A stretch of DNA of 64,000 nt, taken from NCBI GenBank assembly GCA_034687125.1, contig JAQGBZ010000103.1:62001-126000 (forward strand), written 5' to 3'. Under the pieces are notes generated by a model. It was given only the letters and a program-made list of their open reading frames with translations. It searched no databases and was not told the DNA's origin. Position 1 is the stretch's first letter; each line of letters opens with the position of its first letter. Source of the DNA: Neelides folsomi (Eukaryota; Arthropoda; Collembola; Neelipleona; Neelidae). Of this stretch, positions 1 to 12,124 are shown piece after piece. The translations under genes and the position numbers were made by a program.

Positions 1-257
1 ATTAACAGTAAGTATTTATATTATATTGTAATTGTAAGAATAAATTCACGAATCATTTAAAAACATATGCATCAACAATTTGCCTTGTTGAATGAATCAT
101 GTGAAAGAAAATGTTTAATTAAGAATATAGTTACTTGTATAATTTTCCTTAAACTACACATTAGAGAACCATTAAATTAAAGTATAGATTTATATAAAAA
201 AATTTTTATTTCATTAGCATACAAAGGATTAAATAAATGAACAATTCTCTAAAATTT
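1..257. other. AT-rich 3' flank of DAP3, no gene seen
   Basis: The stretch is AT-rich and has no open frame or RNA gene I can recognise. It lies downstream of the minus-strand DAP3 stop codon, so its right part should be the DAP3 3' UTR. A TTTATT at 205-210 reads AATAAA on the minus strand, about 50 nt after the stop, and is the likely poly(A) signal. Confidence 0.6.
205..210 (-). terminator. Candidate poly(A) signal of DAP3
   Basis: The minus strand reads AATAAA about 48 nt after the DAP3 stop codon. The position and hexamer fit a polyadenylation signal, but AATAAA is common by chance in DNA this AT-rich. Confidence 0.5.
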
Positions 258-2233
258 TTATCTCCCCTTGCACAATTCTCTTAAGTTCATGGGATTCCTG
301 ACCGAAATGTACTCGAGCTCTTCACGTGCCTTTTTAGATCCAGCTTCGGGATGTGCCAGCCAATGATTTTCAATGTAAAAATCGATGATTGTCTGAACTT
401 CTTGTGGCGTGTACTTTTCCACATGAACCGGAACGAATGGGTCAAAAGCTTCAAACCCCTAAAAGTTTGTAAAAGTCTCCATTTAATTATATACTAAATA
501 TTTTAGCAAGAAATGATTATTCGTGAAAAGTAATCTCAATTTGAATTACCTTCTTTGTGAGGAGATATCTTGGTAAATCAGTATCTCTGACATTTGGTGT
601 GTTGGCAGATGCGTCGACACTTGTAATGAGAATTCCATTATTCTAAAAATATTTAAAAAATTCATCGTAAAATTACTTTGATTTAAATCCTAAATAGTGA
701 TTTAATTACTGGATAAACTAATTAACTTACCCAGTCATTTTGCGCAACTTGCTTGAATGCTTCAAATGCCGTGACTTCTTCTGGTGTCGGAACTGATTTA
801 TCGTTTCTACATAATTTTTCTGTAGTGTGATAAAAACTATTGACTCCATCAAGTAAAACCATCGTCTTGCATCTTGACAATTGACATGATATTTAATTAG
901 TTTTAAAAATAACTTTACAAAATAGTGTATTTTAGATCTTGGTTTGTGATAAAAACGTTTAATTAAAATAATCATTTTACTCTTCGTTTGACGAGTGAAT
1001 TTTCAGCTCTGCAATTAATGCATGAATACATTCGGAAGCATGAATAGGTCTCGAAATTCCATGTTCAACAATGTCAAGAAGACTCACATCAGATTTAGTC
1101 GACTCTCTCAAACCCCAGGAGTATTCCTTTGACGTCTTCAACTATTTCGTTAAATGGTAAAATAAAGCAAAAAATTAATATGTAACAAATATAGTTACAT
1201 CTTCGTTTCCATCAAGGGTTGTATTTAATTATTTATTATATAAAGTATATTTTAAAAATAATTATTTGTAATTGTAATTGGGTTAAATAATTTTTGTTAT
1301 CTTTAATTTACTCACCCCGAGTGTAGTAAGGAGTTGAGAGTTTTGTGTACGAAAATAAGTAAGAAAATTGACGGCAAGCGTCGTGTGGTCAATGAAGTTC
1401 GGCCTTAGTTGACTAGCCACCGTTTCTTTAGGATATCTTCGCCAAGTTGCAGCTGTTTGGTCATTTAATTATAATATAATTATTAATCCGATTTCGTTTG
1501 ATTGATATTCGCTCAATATATTTTATAAATTGACTTTGATTTATATAATAGCAATATTGGTAACAATAGGTAAAGAGCTCTTACACCATGGGACATAGAC
1601 TAAAATGAAGTTTTGGGTAAATCCATAATGAGCAAGTTGTCCAATGGCGATAGATTTCCCATTGCCTTTCTGGCCATCTAAATAGTTATAGTATAAAAAT
1701 TTTAAATTACACTTGTAAATAAATAACTTGGATATTAAATCATATTTAAATAGCTTACGTAGAACGAATTTAAGCACAGGATTACGAAGATCATACGACT
1801 GAATACAATTAACGATGTCTATATATGGTTTTCTAACTAGGATCCAATTCTTCCTAAATGTTTCACACTCAAGTCGAAACTCCGGTGTAAAACCAACATT
1901 TCCTATTACAACTTTATAGTCTTCATCGCTTATGCTGAAAAATCGTCCAAGGTGTTTCAGATTCAATTTTGCCTAAAATAATAGCTTAATTATTATTCAT
2001 AAATTAATACTTAATATTAGATAGATATTTTGAAAATGGTTGAAAAATAAGTTTTAATTTTAAAGTAAATGTACCGGATTAGGTTCTAGAATTTTGAGGA
2101 TGCTCTCTGTGTCGGGCTTAACTGCGGCAGAAGCATTTGCAGCCCCTCTATTTACTTCATAAACGTACTTTGATGTATTGGCTTTAAATAAGCGAGAAGA
2201 CAACGAGGCCCTTGTTAGCATTTTAATTAACAT
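258..2233 (-). CDS. DAP3: DAP3 / mitochondrial small ribosomal subunit protein mS29
   Basis: This is a P-loop GTP-binding protein of the mitochondrial small ribosomal subunit, also known as death-associated protein 3. Eight exons (minus strand, 5' to 3'): 2233-2075, 1972-1759, 1677-1585, 1452-1316, 1141-981, 872-731, 642-550, 458-258. They join in consistent phase into 399 codons plus a stop, close to human DAP3 (398 aa). Visible landmarks are a Walker A motif GQKGNGKS at residues 126-133, a Walker B-like VLLDGVN at about 260-266, and a C-terminal GFEAFDPF..P block ending in an N-x-L-R-E-L-C tail that resembles the family. The N-terminus (MLIKMLTRASLSSRLF) is basic and serine-rich, as expected of a mitochondrial targeting peptide. 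A second ATG is four codons downstream of the chosen start. The exon 3/4 boundary is the least certain, since GTGTAA and GTAAGA donors are two bases apart; phase favours GTAAGA. MPG follows head-to-tail on the same strand, and I see no functional link. Confidence 0.95.
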
Positions 2234-2817
2234 TTTGCCTAATTTTTAAAATTGTTAATTATTTTTGCAAAAGTTAGAATTTCGGTTTGTATTTGCAGGC
2301 CTCATTGGCGCTTGAAATGATTCAATTTTTAGTCAGAGTATTCCCTATTGTGCATGATGGGTTATATGATATAATGGTATTAAACAACTTATGTTTATTT
2401 AAATTAATAGGCTATAAAATATTATAATACATATGTTTCAATTGAATATATACGATAGACAGTTTACACTTGACACCACTATTACCTAAATACGTTAAAC
2501 GTTGTATAAAGGATGCTCCTCTTTTAGCTTTAAATTATGTATATTATTTAACTGTTACACATTATCAGACATTAGCTACTTTCGATTACAACTATTAAAT
2601 ATTTAAATATTATAAAGGGCGTACGTTTAAATAGATAAGAGGTTTAAAATAAACAGTTTATAGTTGGTTGAATAGTTAATATTTTATTACCTCTTTGTTT
2701 AAATATATTTAATTTATTTTATTACGTTATTTTTTAATGTATATAAATATAGATTAACATTAAGAAATTAATTTGAAATGAACTTGACAAATCCTTAATT
2801 TACGCATATGAAAAATT
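2234..2817. other. Intergenic: DAP3 promoter and MPG 3' flank
   Basis: An AT-rich spacer of about 580 bp between the DAP3 start and the MPG stop. It must hold the DAP3 5' UTR and promoter and the MPG 3' UTR. I see no further gene. A minus-strand AATAAA at 2713-2718 is a candidate MPG poly(A) signal. Confidence 0.6.
2713..2718 (-). terminator. Candidate poly(A) signal of MPG
   Basis: AATAAA on the minus strand about 100 nt after the MPG stop codon. Position is plausible, but the hexamer is common in this background. Confidence 0.4.
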
Positions 2818-3852
2818 TTATTTGTTTGTTTCACGTTTCAGTTCAAGTTCAAGACGTTTTTTAATTTGTGCAGGTTTTGCTGTCGAGACGGAAAAATTGT
2901 CTTTAATGAAAAATCTCCACAAACGATCCCGTGCTTCAGGAGGCGTCGAGTCGATCCCAACCCTCTTCCCAAGTTCAATGGTAAATCCATCTTCGAACTT
3001 CTTGTCCTCATTCTTTTCAACCCACATTTCATCGCTTGTCACTAAATCCAATTTCTCACAGTTGTCTCTCCGGATGTCAAAGGCCATGCAGAGCTTTCCC
3101 GGTCCATTTGCCAGTTGATGAATCGGGAGTTCCTTTGCCGTTTGAACCTTCCGACCTTTTGCCCGCTGGCCCTGCATAAATTGGTACGATTCAAAAGGTT
3201 CGATCGCCCTTAGTAATACGGCTGAACCCTCTCCTGCAATTAAAATTCCCAATCAGGTTCCTCTTTTAACTTACGATTAAACTTTGGGAGTATAGTTGAA
3301 CATAAGTATCAGTAGTTTGGAGTAAGGAAGAGGGAAAGTAATAAGTGTAATTATATGGAAGTCTGCCAAGTCTGCCGTTGAGCATTTAATTGGCTTTTTG
3401 GTATGTAATAATTCTTAATTAATGTATAATAATTAGGGTTTAAGAAATAATTGAGCTTTAAGGAAGCAAAGGAGTGGAGAGGTTGGCGCACCTTGAGATG
3501 AGATGTTGAAGCAATGATACATTCCATAAGTGAAGTAGACGTAGGCCGTTCCAGGAATCATGAACATGGCTTCATTTCCGGGAGTTTTCCTCCCTCCACA
3601 AGACTTTGACGCTTTGTCGTCTCCACCGCTGTACGCTTCAGTTTCCACGATGGTCCCTTTGAGAATGGTTCCATCGGGGAGTTTCCTCACGAGGACTTTG
3701 CCTAAGAGGGCTTTGGCCAATTGAAGAACTTCTTGGTCGAAGAATGGCCGAAGGAGTTTGTTAAGGTTTGAGGACTGAGGTGATTCTTCTTCATTTCCAA
3801 TTAGACTCCTCTTCGTTCCACTCGTCCTCGCTCTCCCACCAACTCTCTTCAT
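2818..3852 (-). CDS. MPG: 3-methyladenine (alkyladenine) DNA glycosylase, AAG/MPG family
   Basis: A monofunctional base-excision-repair enzyme that removes alkylated and deaminated purines in the nucleus. Two exons, 3852-3492 and 3233-2818, join in phase (one base plus two) to 258 aa. The family fold is clear: the FFDQ..LAK.LLGKVLVR start, then VETEAY, whose Glu72 matches the catalytic Glu125 of human MPG and Tyr74 matches Tyr127. Next come GGRKTPGN, the YVYFTYGMYHCFN strand with the base-intercalating tyrosine (human Tyr162) and the Asn169 equivalent, NISSQG at the splice junction, and LLRAIEP. The residue at the position of human His136, which contacts the flipped base, is Lys83 (codon AAG). 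Residues 1-35 are basic and low-complexity, probably a flexible nuclear-targeting tail. Start: ATG at 3852 opens the only long frame through exon 1; no better start lies downstream before the domain. Confidence 0.96.
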
Positions 3853-6180
3853 TACCTTTTATTATTATTATGATTATTCTAAAGATATATTTTAAATGTC
3901 GGCTTCTTTTTCAAATGACTTTTTCCAACCTAGCGAGACTTATAATCTTAATACCTCTTTCCTTTATGATGAGGCTAGGTGAAGCCCGTGTGGATATATC
4001 CAAATAATATATTAGTTATATATATTGTAAAGTGGGTCTCTAGACGTTTTTTGTCTCTCCATCTCTCCTTTAGAGAAATTTTTTGCTCTCTTCTTGATGA
4101 CTAATAATTTCCCGAGGTAAAACTCATTCCATATCCATTATTATATGTTACTTTATTGTGGAGACGAAGAATTTCCATTCGAGCCTCTCGCTTTTCAATC
4201 TCAATTCTCTAAACCTCATAGGACCGGGGAATGAATACACCTGTTTATTTCTTGCCGGCTTCAACCCACGAATCTTCGAGAAGCGAGGGATGATGAAAAA
4301 GGAGAAAGAGAATCTTAATTATATAGAAGGAGAAAAGACAGAATGTCTCAAGGAGCCAAATAAATTTTTATAATAATATATGTATATCTTCGTTTCTCTG
4401 ATTCCATCAGGAAGTCGTGTCATTAAAAATGTAAAGTATATTTTGAAGCAAATATGCATTTGGCTATTCCAATGAGTCCGGGAGGTGTAGTATAATTGCC
4501 AGAATGTCTTTGTGGAATTATTTAATATAAAAATTGTAAATCCGGATTCAGTGGAGATGATGGGGATTGTAATGTGCATGGGAGTGGGTTTGGCTCCTTT
4601 TATCTCGCCCTCCCTTATAAAATAGATTAGAATTTAGAGTAATAAAAAAGAAGTTGGGGAGCGGATATGATGGTCGTGCATATATATAAGATATATAATA
4701 ATATCAGGACGTATAAGGCGAAGGCAGGGCATAATAATAATAATAATAAAAGTAAAAAGGGTTCTTGCTCGCCTGGCTCTGGTGAATAAAACTTTATGAC
4801 GAAGGGGTGCCATAAAAGCGCGTATTAATTTACAGCGTTTGCTCATACACAAAACACAATTATCTCTACTTCTCCAGTCCCTCTCCCCCCAAGTTACATA
4901 TGTAGATATGGATTTTGTATTTTCAAAATCCTGCTCCGAATATTAATTCATTAAATTTTAAGAGTGAAATCTTCTTCTCCTATTGTCCACAAGTATTTCT
5001 CGGCTCCACTTCCAGCTTGGGATGGGGATGGAAAGGTTAAATCAAGTCGGATGTTTTAAAATTTAATTTTAACGATTATTATTCCCTATCCTCCCGTCTC
5101 CACCATGCCACATTTCAAAAGCTCATAAGCGCCATATTTTCTTTTCGAATATATTAAAATTCCAAGAGGAACAAAAAATTACCCAAATGGTGAACCAGAG
5201 CTGGCTCTCTCTTCGTCTTAGCAAATTATGTAGGAATGTCCAAATTTCTGTAATAATAATCCAATTATGACTCGTGCACACACCACAACATGCAAAATTA
5301 TTGAAGTTAATTTTTCAAGTCTAGTACATTATCTTATATTACATTCTACCTCTAGCTATTAACTAGGTATACGTATATTCTATATACATATATAAGTTAG
5401 TTAATATAAATAATATATATTTAATAAATGGAAATTAAATATTTACTATTAAAAATCAGGCAATGAAGTCCATGCAGTTATTGGGCTGGTTGAAAATCAA
5501 CTTGATCTTGGTGTCAGTTTTCAAAAGGGGGAACGAGGGCTCATCTCCTAATTTGGATTTCGTGCAGGGACAAAAAGGCAAGTATTTAGAAGTGAGATAT
5601 CTATAAATATACATACATTATAAGAAAGGAAATCAAAGGGTGAGACAAAAAATGGAGGGATGAAATGGAAGAGAAGATGAGGAGCTCCGCTTTTACGATC
5701 ATTTCGAGGAGTCAAGTCAAACTTTCCGAGAGTGCACACACGGGCCTCCACTCCAAATGTGTGTTTGAATCTCTGAATGTGTGTGTGTTTGGATGTGAGG
5801 AGAGATGCGTAGTGGAGGCTGAAGATCAAGAGTAAAATATATATTCTAGTCACTTCAATTAGAATATGGATATATAGGACCTTATATATATATTTGTGGA
5901 TCGCCGGGGAATGTGGATGATGTTTTGTGGGAGTGTGGAGCCTCTGGGTCCATGGAGCCAGGGATAGTTATTTCGGGTGAGTTAAAAAAGCCGGTGTGGG
6001 TATATAAATATATATATGATGGAATATAAATATCAATGGATATATAGTAAAATTGGTTGGTGGTGGGGGTTGAATAAAATAAGTTATAGAATAAGGGAGC
6101 TTTTCCGTCAGCTGCGAGAGCAATGCATTGCAGTAGGGACGAGAGTATAGGGGTTGGCCGAGAGCCAATGAAGACCCTCG
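3853..6180. other. AT-rich intergenic DNA, no gene seen
   Basis: Upstream of MPG. It contains short purine and pyrimidine runs and a small AAT microsatellite at about 4731-4748. The open frames here are short, overlap one another and resemble no family I recognise. The MPG promoter should lie just right of 3852. Confidence 0.5.
4731..4748. repeat. (AAT)n microsatellite
   Basis: An uninterrupted run of TAA/ATA trinucleotides, about six units. Confidence 0.8.
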
Positions 6181-6540
6181 TTCCCTCCTCACGAGGTAGG
6201 TGAGAGCGAAGAGGAGAGGCAGCCAGTTGTCATCAGGAGGGATTGAGAGAGTACTCTCCGAGCATCACGCACTTTCGCCCTCCGAGACTACCCGGGCCCC
6301 CTAATAAGCCTCCGAGTGGTCGGAGAGTCGGAAGTTTACACCTCGTACGAGGAAAGGCCCCCTTTACGAATCCGAACCGTAAACCGCAACTCGATTCATT
6401 CCACCTCCCGCTCTCGGTTCTGAAGCATCTCACCCCGAACAGCCCGCTATCTCCACACACACATATAGTAAAACTCATTCATAATTTCAAGTGTATTGTA
6501 TAGTGGAGCCGGGTTTCCTTTCCTTCCTTCACGCTCCTCT
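6181..6540. promoter_or_regulatory. GC-rich island with CTCCGAG copies; possible promoter or 5' exon
   Basis: This patch is clearly richer in GC than the surrounding DNA. CTCCGAG occurs three times between about 6255 and 6316, and the third copy forms a hairpin with a 6-bp stem (CTCCGA/TCGGAG at 6310-6325). GTAGGT and GTGAGA, possible splice donors, occur near 6194-6205. The patch could be a promoter with a first non-coding exon for the distant bab gene, or an unlinked regulatory element. Both readings are inference. No coding frame here resembles a known protein. Confidence 0.35.
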
Positions 6541-6935
6541 TATCCCACATAGCAGAAATCGCTCAAGAGGTTGACACTCTCTTCTTATTTATAAATACAA
6601 CTCACCTTTCCCTTTGCTCCAAACCTTGAACTTGAAAACACTTCCCTGTGCTTTTTACCCCAACCCTTTGTATTTTTATTTATTGGAACAGCTCGATATA
6701 GGGAATATCCACGACTCGTTCTCTCATTGGTTTTGGGAAGGGAATTGAGTTGGGAAATCTAAAGTTTATTTTCTTAATTTTGAGCCTGAATTATTTATAA
6801 TAGGAGAGGAGAACGGAATCTTAATTCATTTAATTTAGGGATAGGCAGTAAAATAAATTATAAAAGATTTTTTAATTACTTTGCTGACGTCAATGGGGCT
6901 GGGGAGGGGGGCGCAGCGAATCTTTTTAAACTTTC

Positions 6936-6961
6936 ATTATTATTATTATTATTATTATTAT
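6936..6961. repeat. (ATT)n microsatellite
   Basis: A perfect ATT trinucleotide run of about 26 bp in non-coding DNA. Confidence 0.9.
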
Positions 6962-7307
6962 GAGTTAGGTTAAATCCTTTTTAAATATTGTTTCAAACTG
7001 AGCGTAATTAAATTTCATTCCAAAGATTACTTTTATTCTCACTGGGAAAACTCGAACCTCCTTTGCTTCCTATACCATTTAAAAGGGTTAGAAGGATCAT
7101 AATTCAAATTGTAGAGGCATAGTGTAATACGTAGTATTCTGGATAGGAACGGAAGTTGAACATGAGAAAAGACTTCGTGAGAGAAGCAAACTGTTTGTTT
7201 TGTATATCAAGTCCCTTCATCTAAGGAATTTGAATTTCCAGTTTGTTAAGGAATAAATAAAATAATATTTTCCAGTAACATGAATTTATATTTCTTTTCT
7301 TCCTTAG

Positions 7308-7375
7308 TCCGTGCGGAGCAACCCGACCGATTCATTTGACATTCGACGAAAAACCGAAGGCTCTGGACATAAAAG
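7308..7375 (+). other. Isolated exon-like segment with good splice sites
   Basis: A 68-bp segment with higher GC content, preceded by a pyrimidine-rich acceptor (TTCTTTTCTTCCTTAG) and followed by a GTAAAG donor. Two of its three forward frames are open throughout. It contains no ATG, so if used it is either a non-coding 5' exon (for example of bab, 15 kb downstream) or an internal exon of a gene I cannot otherwise see. I recognise no protein family in either open frame. Confidence 0.4.
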
Positions 7376-7620
7376 GTAAAGTCTTTTTTTAATAAAATTC
7401 TTCTTTTTTCAATCTTTAACTATTCTGGGGACGCGTGTGGCATTCTGCATTCTGTTACATCCAAGACTAGACAGTTCAATCCATGAAGATTGAAGGATGG
7501 GGGAACGTGTGTAAAAGTGAAAATATAGAAATGACTCCAAAATATACAACTCATATAAAAAGTCCGAAATCACTCAAGGGCTCCTTTAACCATTCTGTGT
7601 ATAACCAAACCCATCGATCC

Positions 7621-8230
7621 GAGTCGTAGTAAAATGAGTCGTAGTAAGAGCTTATAAAATATAGTAAACAGATAAACCTATCCAGCCATGTATATTATGT
7701 GGAGTTCATTTATCTTCTCAAATAGTGGCAGTTGAGCGAATGGAGATCAAAGGAAATTTCCTCTCCCAATTGAGGAACTTTAGAGGTAGAGGACAGAAAT
7801 TCGGGGCCTTGCATACCTTCCGCACTTTTACACACTCATGTCCGCACCCAAACACATACACACTCTCACACACATCTGGTTCTGGTGGGGAAGAGCCATA
7901 TGCGAAATTGGATGCAAAAGGATGGAAAAGAGGAAGGAAGGAAGGATAGGGAAAAGCTTGAGGCCTTCCACGTGTTATTGAATTCCTCCACTACTACTAC
8001 TAAACTTCTTCTTCGTCATATTCTGAGTAAAAGAGTAGTTGAGCTGAACCGAGTCAGTAGTAAGTTTTGATAGTAAGCTTCATAGTAGACTTCATTTCAC
8101 TTCATACAATAGTTTATATACAGTGTGGTTCGTATTCAGCTTATACTTACTCAGTGTAGTATAGTGAGTTGCATAGCGTTCAAAGTAAGCTTAATATAAA
8201 CTCCTTTTAGTAAAGGAGTCAAAGTTAGTA
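7621..8230. other. Non-coding region rich in AGTAG/TAGTA words
   Basis: The words GTAGT, AGTAG, TAGTA and AGTAAGC recur irregularly over about 600 bp, for instance GAGTCGTAGTAA twice near 7620-7650 and AGTAAGCTT near 8070 and 8180. No fixed period is visible, so it is not a simple tandem repeat. It could be a decayed repeat or a cluster of short binding sites. A CA/CT-rich run lies at about 7850-7873. Confidence 0.35.
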
Positions 8231-8454
8231 GTGTATGTATTTATATAGACAAGTTGTAGATCAAGATCTGGTTCAATTTTCCTCCGATTCTTCTATGTAT
8301 TTCCATTGCACAAATAGGAGTAATATTGAAAAGGAAGCCTTAGCTTTCTTTTACCGCAATGGTCTTTTTACGGGATTGTGTGTATGGTTTTAGAGGGTTT
8401 TAACATACGAGGAATTGAACATTGGGACGTTAGATTGAAGTTTGGATTGAAGGT

Positions 8455-8481
8455 TGTGTGTGTGTGTGTGTGTTGTGTGTG
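8455..8481. repeat. (TG)n microsatellite
   Basis: A TG dinucleotide run with one interruption, in non-coding DNA. Confidence 0.9.
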
Positions 8482-8689
8482 AATGTGCGAGGGAGTTGAA
8501 GGAAGGAAAAAGTGGGGAATTCTTCCTCCCGGCTTTTCCTTTTTCCCCTCTCCTTTCTCCGTCTTGGTGTTCTGAGGAAGGTTTTCCTATTTTGATTTGA
8601 TTCCTAAATTAAATATTAAGAGAGGAGTTTAAGTAAATAAAGGGAAATTTGTATGGAAGGAAAGTTTCTTTCATTTCTCCTTTCTTCTT

Positions 8690-8702
8690 TCTCTCTCTCT
8701 CT
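8690..8702. repeat. Short (CT)n tract
   Basis: A short CT dinucleotide run inside a longer pyrimidine-rich stretch. Such GA/CT tracts are potential GAGA-factor sites in arthropods; its use here is unknown. Confidence 0.6.
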
Positions 8703-11700
8703 CCCTCCGCGTAATACTTACATAAATACATTTATAAGGAGCAAGTCATTTTGAATTTTATACTCCGAGATCCCTTGATTTCGTTTTGGTTAATTTATTT
8801 TCTTCGAGTGTTTCCACTTTTTTAATACACTTTTATACACTCCCATTTATAATTTATGAGTTTTTATGTTGGGATTGAGGGGTTCTTTTGGTCTGTGGAT
8901 CAATCGGAGAGGGAACGGACGTATAAAATAATTTATATTTATAACTTTAGTTCCCCTTCATTTATTATGGATTTTGTATTCTTCTATCTAAAAGCTCCTC
9001 ATTTATTCAATTTCGACTCAACTGATTTAATGATAATTGAATAATAGAAAATGGAACGATATTGAATATCTCATTTATTTACATTTATTTTTCTTTATTG
9101 GTCCTTGAGATATATAAATTAATTTAGTTTAATTTGGTTCAAAGATATGATAATAAAAGCTTGTGTCTGGATAGAGACTAGACGAACTGGGCTGAGATAT
9201 ATAAATTAATATTTCCCTTCACTGAGAGATATACCAACTTTGTTTTAATAAATATTTCAACCCTCATTTATTATTGAACCCGGCTTGCCAAACAGAGAGA
9301 ATAACTTTTCATTCAAATTTTAATATAATATGTATTGCAATCACATTAAGCTCCTTGTCGTACGGTAATTTTCTTTAGGCTTTATTCCAACTTCTGATGA
9401 ATTCCCCCGTATAATTTTAATTCAAATATAAATAATTAATTGTAAATAGACCTTGTATATATTCCCGGAACCAGCCTTGGCGTATCAAAACAAACAGCCC
9501 AGATTGGCTCAATTCAAATGTCAAAAAATTCTAATTTTACAAATATTGTACACAGACATATTTCTCTGTTGAAAATAATTTTTTGTTTAATAATAACAGT
9601 TTATACTTCCAGTTTCCCGATTCTTCTCATAACATATTTTAACGACTCTTGACATTCTGCCCAATTATGTTTAAAGTGTATAGATGTTAGATATATGAGG
9701 AGGAGGAGTCGGTGCTTTATTGTATGAATGAGGGTATTTATTATTAATGGGGTCGCCGGAGGTTTATTTTATCAAAGTTAAAATAAATAAAAAAGGGAGA
9801 AAGAGGGGGAAGGGGAAAGGGGGAGAAAAAAAACCGTGGCGGATCAACTTCACAGATCCCATATACTCTCACTATATATTCCACATGAGGTTGAATTGAA
9901 AAAAGTGTATAGATTGGGTGGGAGAGATTTTCTCTCTGGCATTTTGTGTAATTTATTTATTATTTTACTCCCTATTTATGGATCCCATTTAACTTTATAC
10001 CTCACGTCGTATTTTCTTTTACATTCTTGATCCTTTATGGATAATATGGTGCGTGGTGGGTCTGAGTTTGGGCCGTGTTTGGGTGTGGGAGGATTGACGG
10101 TTAAAATTAAAGAGGCTCAGTCAGCTCCCCGCTCCCGGTTCTAATTCTTCTTAAGAAGGAAAGAAGTATAATATTTAAAATATTATTTCATTAGCCCCCA
10201 TGTTCGCTTTTATGCTCTCCCGTCTCCTCTCCTCGCGTATCTCCGTCACCTCATAACTTATTTATCAATTTTCGAGATAACAACTTTTATTTAATGGAAT
10301 TTCATATTTTATACATTCTTCTCCTCCCTTTTATTTCTCAACTTACATCCACCCGTTTATTTATTTACTTCCCATAGGACGTAATAAAATTATTATAAAG
10401 GAACCATCGGATATGGCCATACTCCGCCCCACCAAATTCATATTACCTCAACCTATTAACTGACAATGTTATATAGGAACATAGGGACGGAAAATGAGCT
10501 CTCTTTTTTCCCATTTGAAAGCATTTTTAATTAAATATATTGAATTGAGCAATATCATTTATCCCTCCGCCCGTCGTCCCTCATCATTTCTTTTATTTCT
10601 ATATACTATACACATATTATATTCATTATCGTCATTTCCTATTACGGCGCGTGACACCAATTGAACATTAAATAAGCATATCTTATTGCTACAGACGAAC
10701 ATAGGGTTTCGATGGGTAGAGTGAAATGACTCTTTTTTGTCAATGCTTCCGAATATAGCTCCCCCAACATATTTATTATATATAATTAAGAAGGGAGTTG
10801 ACAATAGATATTATGCAACCCGGAGGCTTATACCGTCAATTAATGTTCAATTAAACTCCTCATTTCGCCATTTATTAATTTCTTAATAGTTTTTAAATAT
10901 TAGAGGCTCATTAAATATTTATTTATTACATCCTGCATGGACTGAATGGATATTTTAACTATCTATTCTCGAGGAACGGAGCGAATTTCCTTTTATAATG
11001 ACCTTATTTTTAATGGATTTAAGTTAATTGAAATTAGAATGTTCCAAAATTATTTCTCAATTTCTAATTATGTTTGTTCGTAACTAGTATTATAACATAT
11101 GGCATTTTATTACAGGATGCTTTGGATGTTTTAATTCCCTTTTGAATAATTTATGAATGTACCTATAATTTATTATTTAATGTACCTGAAATACTTTCAT
11201 TTAATGTACCTCAAAATTATCTAAAAGATGATTTGCCTTACATTTATTTACCTAAGCGGTGAGTAAGTAATTCCTGAGAATGGAATTTTGAATCTTCAAA
11301 TAAGGAAACACACGTCATTATTGATACATTAAGAGTTGTGTCTTAAAACTTTAAAAATGCTTGTGTTTATTTGGAATATGGAAGTTGTATGGCGAAGAAC
11401 GATTTTTATTTATCTTTCATTTTTAAACGAGGTAAATACATTAATTTAAGCATACATTTTTAACCTTCAATTTATTTACTTGTACCTGTCTGATGGCTAT
11501 CCGAGAAAAATGTTAAACCTATCCGTCTGTTGATTCTCTCCATACTCACATCCTTCCACTAATTATTATTTAATATATTTTGAACATTAAATAATATAAC
11601 CCTGATAAAAATTACAATAGTCATTAAGATAAATCGAGAGATAAACTTATTTTCCACTGTTGATGAAATAGGCTATAATCTTATTGATTTGTTAAAAAAA

Positions 11701-12100
11701 TGTTTATAAATAACACTCATATATATTTAAATTTTAATTATAATAATTTGCCTTGGCCGACTGTTTGGCAAATCCACGTAGGGAGATTTGAAGGAAATTC
11801 ACATCAGGCTTCCATAGGATGATTACATTAGTGAATATTTATCTGCCTTTATTTAATTAAAACATATCTTTTTTAACAAGTAGGTGAGGAGTGGGTTGCG
11901 TAATCTTTTTCTATTAAAATGAATTCTTTTTTTCTTACGTCATTCCAAATGGGATGTAAAGTATTATTTGAAAATACAAAGGCTCGCTTAATTATTTTAT
12001 TATTCTCGTTCAAGAGGAAGGGTCTTGCGTAATAATAATAATTAAGAAATATTACATTAACAAAGGGCGTTTAGCAAAAAGGAAAGTTGGGGAATAAAAT

Positions 12101-12124
12101 GAATAAATAAATAAAATAAAATAA
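12101..12124. repeat. (AAAT)n tract
   Basis: A run of AATA/AAAT units in non-coding DNA. Confidence 0.7.

Noticed and set aside
727-975. An 82-residue minus-strand frame
   Set aside because: It is a shifted frame over DAP3 exon 6 and its upstream intron; the DAP3 reading gives the family motifs.
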